64,000 nt of DNA from JAWPMV01 sp038527215 (GTDB taxonomy: Bacteria > Bacteroidota > Bacteroidia > J057), in contig JBCBGC010000004.1 of the NCBI GenBank assembly GCA_038527215.1, positions 81,565 through 145,564 on the forward strand, given 5' to 3'. Positions 62,169-64,000 of the stretch are shown piece after piece (the stretch's first letter is position 1; each line of letters opens with the position of its first letter). A program made the translations under genes and the position numbers. The notes below the pieces were generated by a model that saw nothing but the letters and a program-made list of their open reading frames with translations, did no database searches and was not told the DNA's origin.

Positions 62169-62798
62169 CTAGATGAGTCGGTCTTTATGGGCCTTACTTA
62201 CTGCTTCCGCACGCGTGGAAACCTCTAGTTTGCGGTAGATATTTTTGATGTGGGCTTTGATGGTGTTGGGGCTGACAAAAAGCGCCTCAGCGATGGTCCG
62301 GTAATTTTGTCCTTCTACCAAATAAGTCAGGACTTCGGTCTCTCTTTCAGAAAGGGGGGAGGCTTTTTGGGGTTGATGAAAGGTTTGGATGACCCTACGG
62401 GCGATGGCGCTGCTCATCGGAGAGCCCCCCTGGTGAGCGGTACGGATATCTTCCAGGATTTGTACGGGGGAGGTTTCTTTTAATATATAGCCGGTTGCGC
62501 CAGCGCACAGCGAATCAAATAGCGCTGCATCATCTTCGTGAACCGTCAGCATGATGATATTCAGCTCGGGACTTTCTTGCTTGAGTTTTTCGGTGCATTG
62601 AATCCCGCTTACACCGGGCAGGTCTATGTCCATCAGGACCACATCTACTTCTGCGACCTCCAGCTGATCAAGGGCGCTTTCTGCATCGGCATATTGGGCT
62701 ACACATTGGTAGCCGGGTGAGTTGTCCAACAACAAACCGAACAATTGGCGGATCTCTGCGTCATCCTCTACGATGGCTACCCGGATTTCTTCTTTCAT
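62169..62798 (-). CDS. NarL/LuxR-type response regulator
   Basis: The product is 209 residues from the ATG at 62798; the ATG at 62822 is an alternative. The receiver has the acidic pair EDD at residues 11-13, phosphoacceptor Asp57 in VVLMDIDLPG and the Thr/Lys residues of LTVHED and YILKE. The LuxR-type HTH (LSERETEVLTYLVEGQNYRT, FVSPNTIKAHIKNIYRKL) completes it. It is the partner of the kinase encoded upstream at 62882-64000. The gene lies 83 bp after the kinase stop and is followed by a lipoprotein gene with a shared palindrome. Confidence 0.95.
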   Translation of the reverse strand: MKEEIRVAIVEDDAEIRQLFGLLLDNSPGYQCVAQYADAESALDQLEVAEVDVVLMDIDLPGVSGIQCTEKLKQESPELNIIMLTVHEDDAALFDSLCAGATGYILKETSPVQILEDIRTAHQGGSPMSSAIARRVIQTFHQPQKASPLSERETEVLTYLVEGQNYRTIAEALFVSPNTIKAHIKNIYRKLEVSTRAEAVSKAHKDRLI

Positions 62799-62881
62799 GC
62801 TTGCGGTGGTTAAAGATGTCATCCTGTTTTTTCAGCCTTCCCGGTTTCAGACTTTTCCTGTTAGAAAGTTAAGTCTGGGCC

Positions 62882-64000
62882 TTAGGAAATGCTATTACCC
62901 ATTTGGGTAATATTGAGTTTCACCTCTATGTCGGTGCCCGAGCCCTTTTCTGATTGAATGTACAGGTTTAGCCCCATTTCTCCGGCCCGGCTATGCATAT
63001 TCCGAAGCCCCTGGCCGTCGGTTTGGGTTTCCGGATCAAAGCCTTTCCCACTGTCACCAAAGACCATTACGATTTCCTCTTCTTCCCATTTCGCCTCAAA
63101 CCAGGCCGTCTTCGCTTCGGCATATTTCAGACAATTGTTCATGGCTTCCTTGAAAATCAGCAGCAGATGCCGCTTGAGATTGATATCTAATTTCAGGTTT
63201 TCCCATTCATCCAGTTGGATATGGGAGCGAAACTGAGTTTCGCTATGTTCGAAGAGGGCATTCCCGAAATCCAGCAAGCGCTTGAGCATATCTCCCAGGG
63301 AATCATTTTCTGGATTGAGGACCCAGATGAAATCCCGCATGCCGTGAGAAAGGTCGCTGAGGTTGCGTTCGATCTGCCCCAGATAATTTTGGGCGGGTTC
63401 ATTTTTCTCCACCAAACGCTTGGTCAATTCTGTGTACAAGGAAAGTTTGGTCAGGCGATTGCCGGCTTCATCATGAAAATCCTGCGCACTCCTTCGCCGC
63501 ACCAACTCCTGTTCTTCCACCCTGGCTGCGGCAATCCGGGCTTGTTCTCGATACCGACGTTCCAATTGCTGCACCCTGAGCATGAGCAGCCCAATGATCA
63601 GCGCACAGGCCAGGAAGGCGTACCCGGCAAAGGCCCACCAGGTTCGGTACCAGGGGGGACGGATGCGGATCGACAAGCCCGAGCCCGCTTCCGTCCAGCG
63701 ATGGCCATCCATGCTGGCTTGTACTTCCCAGTGGTAGGTGCCTGGGCTCAGGTTGGTATAGGTCGCCACGCGTTGACCAAGCGACAGAACATGCCATTGC
63801 TCCTCAAAGCCTTGCAGCCGATAGCGGTAATTCAGCCGATGGGTAGCCCCGAATCCCAGGGAGGCGAAGCTTAGCGAGAAGGCTTTGGCGGCATAGTCCA
63901 GGCTGAAGGAAGGCAAATAAGAAGGGGCGTAAGGGAGAGAGGGAAGATCTTCTGGTCCCTCCTGCCAATCCAGGCTCAGGCTTTGATCATACACCTGGAT
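62882..64000 (-). CDS. Hybrid-type sensor histidine kinase, Reg_prop/Y_Y_Y (3' part, cut by window edge)
   Basis: The visible 372 residues are the C-terminal part; the frame continues past the right edge. A Y_Y_Y domain (YRYRLQGFEEQWHVLSLGQR ... NLSPGTYHWEVQASMDG) is followed by a membrane helix, a coiled coil and a NarX-type kinase. The phospho-His is in QDFHDEAGNRLTKLSL at about residue 176 of the visible part, and the ATP site has a GDSGKGFD and GQGLRNMHSRAGEMG. The missing part should be a Reg_prop propeller sensor. It phosphorylates the adjacent regulator. The last codons contain a palindrome shared with the lipoprotein promoter. Confidence 0.93.
   Translation of the reverse strand: MQVYDQSLSLDWQEGPEDLPSLPYAPSYLPSFSLDYAAKAFSLSFASLGFGATHRLNYRYRLQGFEEQWHVLSLGQRVATYTNLSPGTYHWEVQASMDGHRWTEAGSGLSIRIRPPWYRTWWAFAGYAFLACALIIGLLMLRVQQLERRYREQARIAAARVEEQELVRRRSAQDFHDEAGNRLTKLSLYTELTKRLVEKNEPAQNYLGQIERNLSDLSHGMRDFIWVLNPENDSLGDMLKRLLDFGNALFEHSETQFRSHIQLDEWENLKLDINLKRHLLLIFKEAMNNCLKYAEAKTAWFEAKWEEEEIVMVFGDSGKGFDPETQTDGQGLRNMHSRAGEMGLNLYIQSEKGSGTDIEVKLNITQMGNSIS
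62894..62917. promoter_or_regulatory. Palindrome at the kinase 3' end, upstream of the response regulator (copy B)
   Basis: TTACCCA (62895-62901), TT, and TGGGTAA (62904-62910) form a perfect inverted repeat. It lies about 100 bp upstream of the response-regulator ATG while also coding for the end of the kinase. Similar to copy A at 62087-62111. Confidence 0.6.

Noticed and set aside
1..64000. tRNA, rRNA, riboswitch or replication-origin sequences
   Set aside because: I saw no tRNA cloverleaf, rRNA segment or known riboswitch core while reading both strands. A covariance-model scan (tRNAscan-SE, Infernal) would be decisive.

Overview
The window looks like a chromosomal segment of a Bacteroidota bacterium, most likely a marine member of the Saprospiria/Lewinella type. 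The phylum call rests on several points. At least five secreted proteins end in type IX secretion (T9SS) sorting domains. Several promoters carry the Bacteroidota -7 element TAnnTTTG. Shine-Dalgarno sites are scarce, and there are regulators with Reg_prop/Y_Y_Y sensor architectures. The class-level call is inference, as no rRNA, tRNA or marker gene is visible. Base composition is near 50% GC through most of the window, with a visibly AT-richer island at about 53.5-55.3 kb.

Layout. 0-7 kb: the 5' part of a MacB-like permease divergent from a receiver-less sigma-54 activator, a secreted amidohydrolase, a REP-like structured repeat, a lytic transglycosylase and a tandem pair of paralogous lipoproteins. 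6.7-10.3 kb: a MarR regulator, a membrane-anchored AraC regulator, a small outer-membrane protein and a serine hydrolase. 10.3-12.8 kb: 4-hydroxyphenylpyruvate dioxygenase under a promoter with a perfect palindromic operator, followed by an aromatic-type aminotransferase. 12.7-24.6 kb: mostly secreted T9SS or propeller proteins and a subtilase, plus a small MITE-like element. 24.6-33.8 kb: a cupin protein, a GH16 glucanase lipoprotein, a one-component Reg_prop/LuxR sensor and a 1477-residue surface protein with eight near-identical modules. Together these look like a beta-glucan response locus without SusCD. 33.9-36 kb: an Ntn-hydrolase acylase. 36-39.4 kb: a phototrophy cluster, with a DTE proton-pump rhodopsin divergent from lycopene cyclase and the retinal-forming Blh enzyme. 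39.5-53.5 kb: mixed household and accessory genes, including two more beta-lactamase-fold lipoproteins, a TetR regulator with a duplicated operator, an M15 peptidase, a GT-C-like membrane enzyme, a DJ-1 protein and a lactonase-like metallo-hydrolase. 53.5-57.4 kb: a Cys-rich secreted peptide with a propeller lipoprotein, then an ECF sigma factor and its apparent target operon. 57.4-64 kb: a TlpA-like thioredoxin, a fasciclin protein, a T9SS protein, a lipoprotein and a NarL-type two-component system.

How genes work together. Lycopene cyclase and Blh should convert lycopene to beta-carotene and then retinal for the rhodopsin. The rhodopsin has a glycine at the position that opens the carotenoid-antenna fenestration in xanthorhodopsin. 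The ECF sigma gene and the SnoaL/SRPBCC operon behind it share a bipartite promoter motif, which suggests an autoregulated regulon. The two-component system at the right edge shares a palindrome with the lipoprotein/T9SS genes downstream of it.

The observations most worth testing are the putative antenna rhodopsin, the ECF promoter pair, the two-component palindrome pair, the MITE-like element, the GTTATAGCAA operator before hpd, and several inverted repeats that fold onto start codons. No CRISPR array, rRNA, tRNA, prophage or full insertion sequence was recognised.
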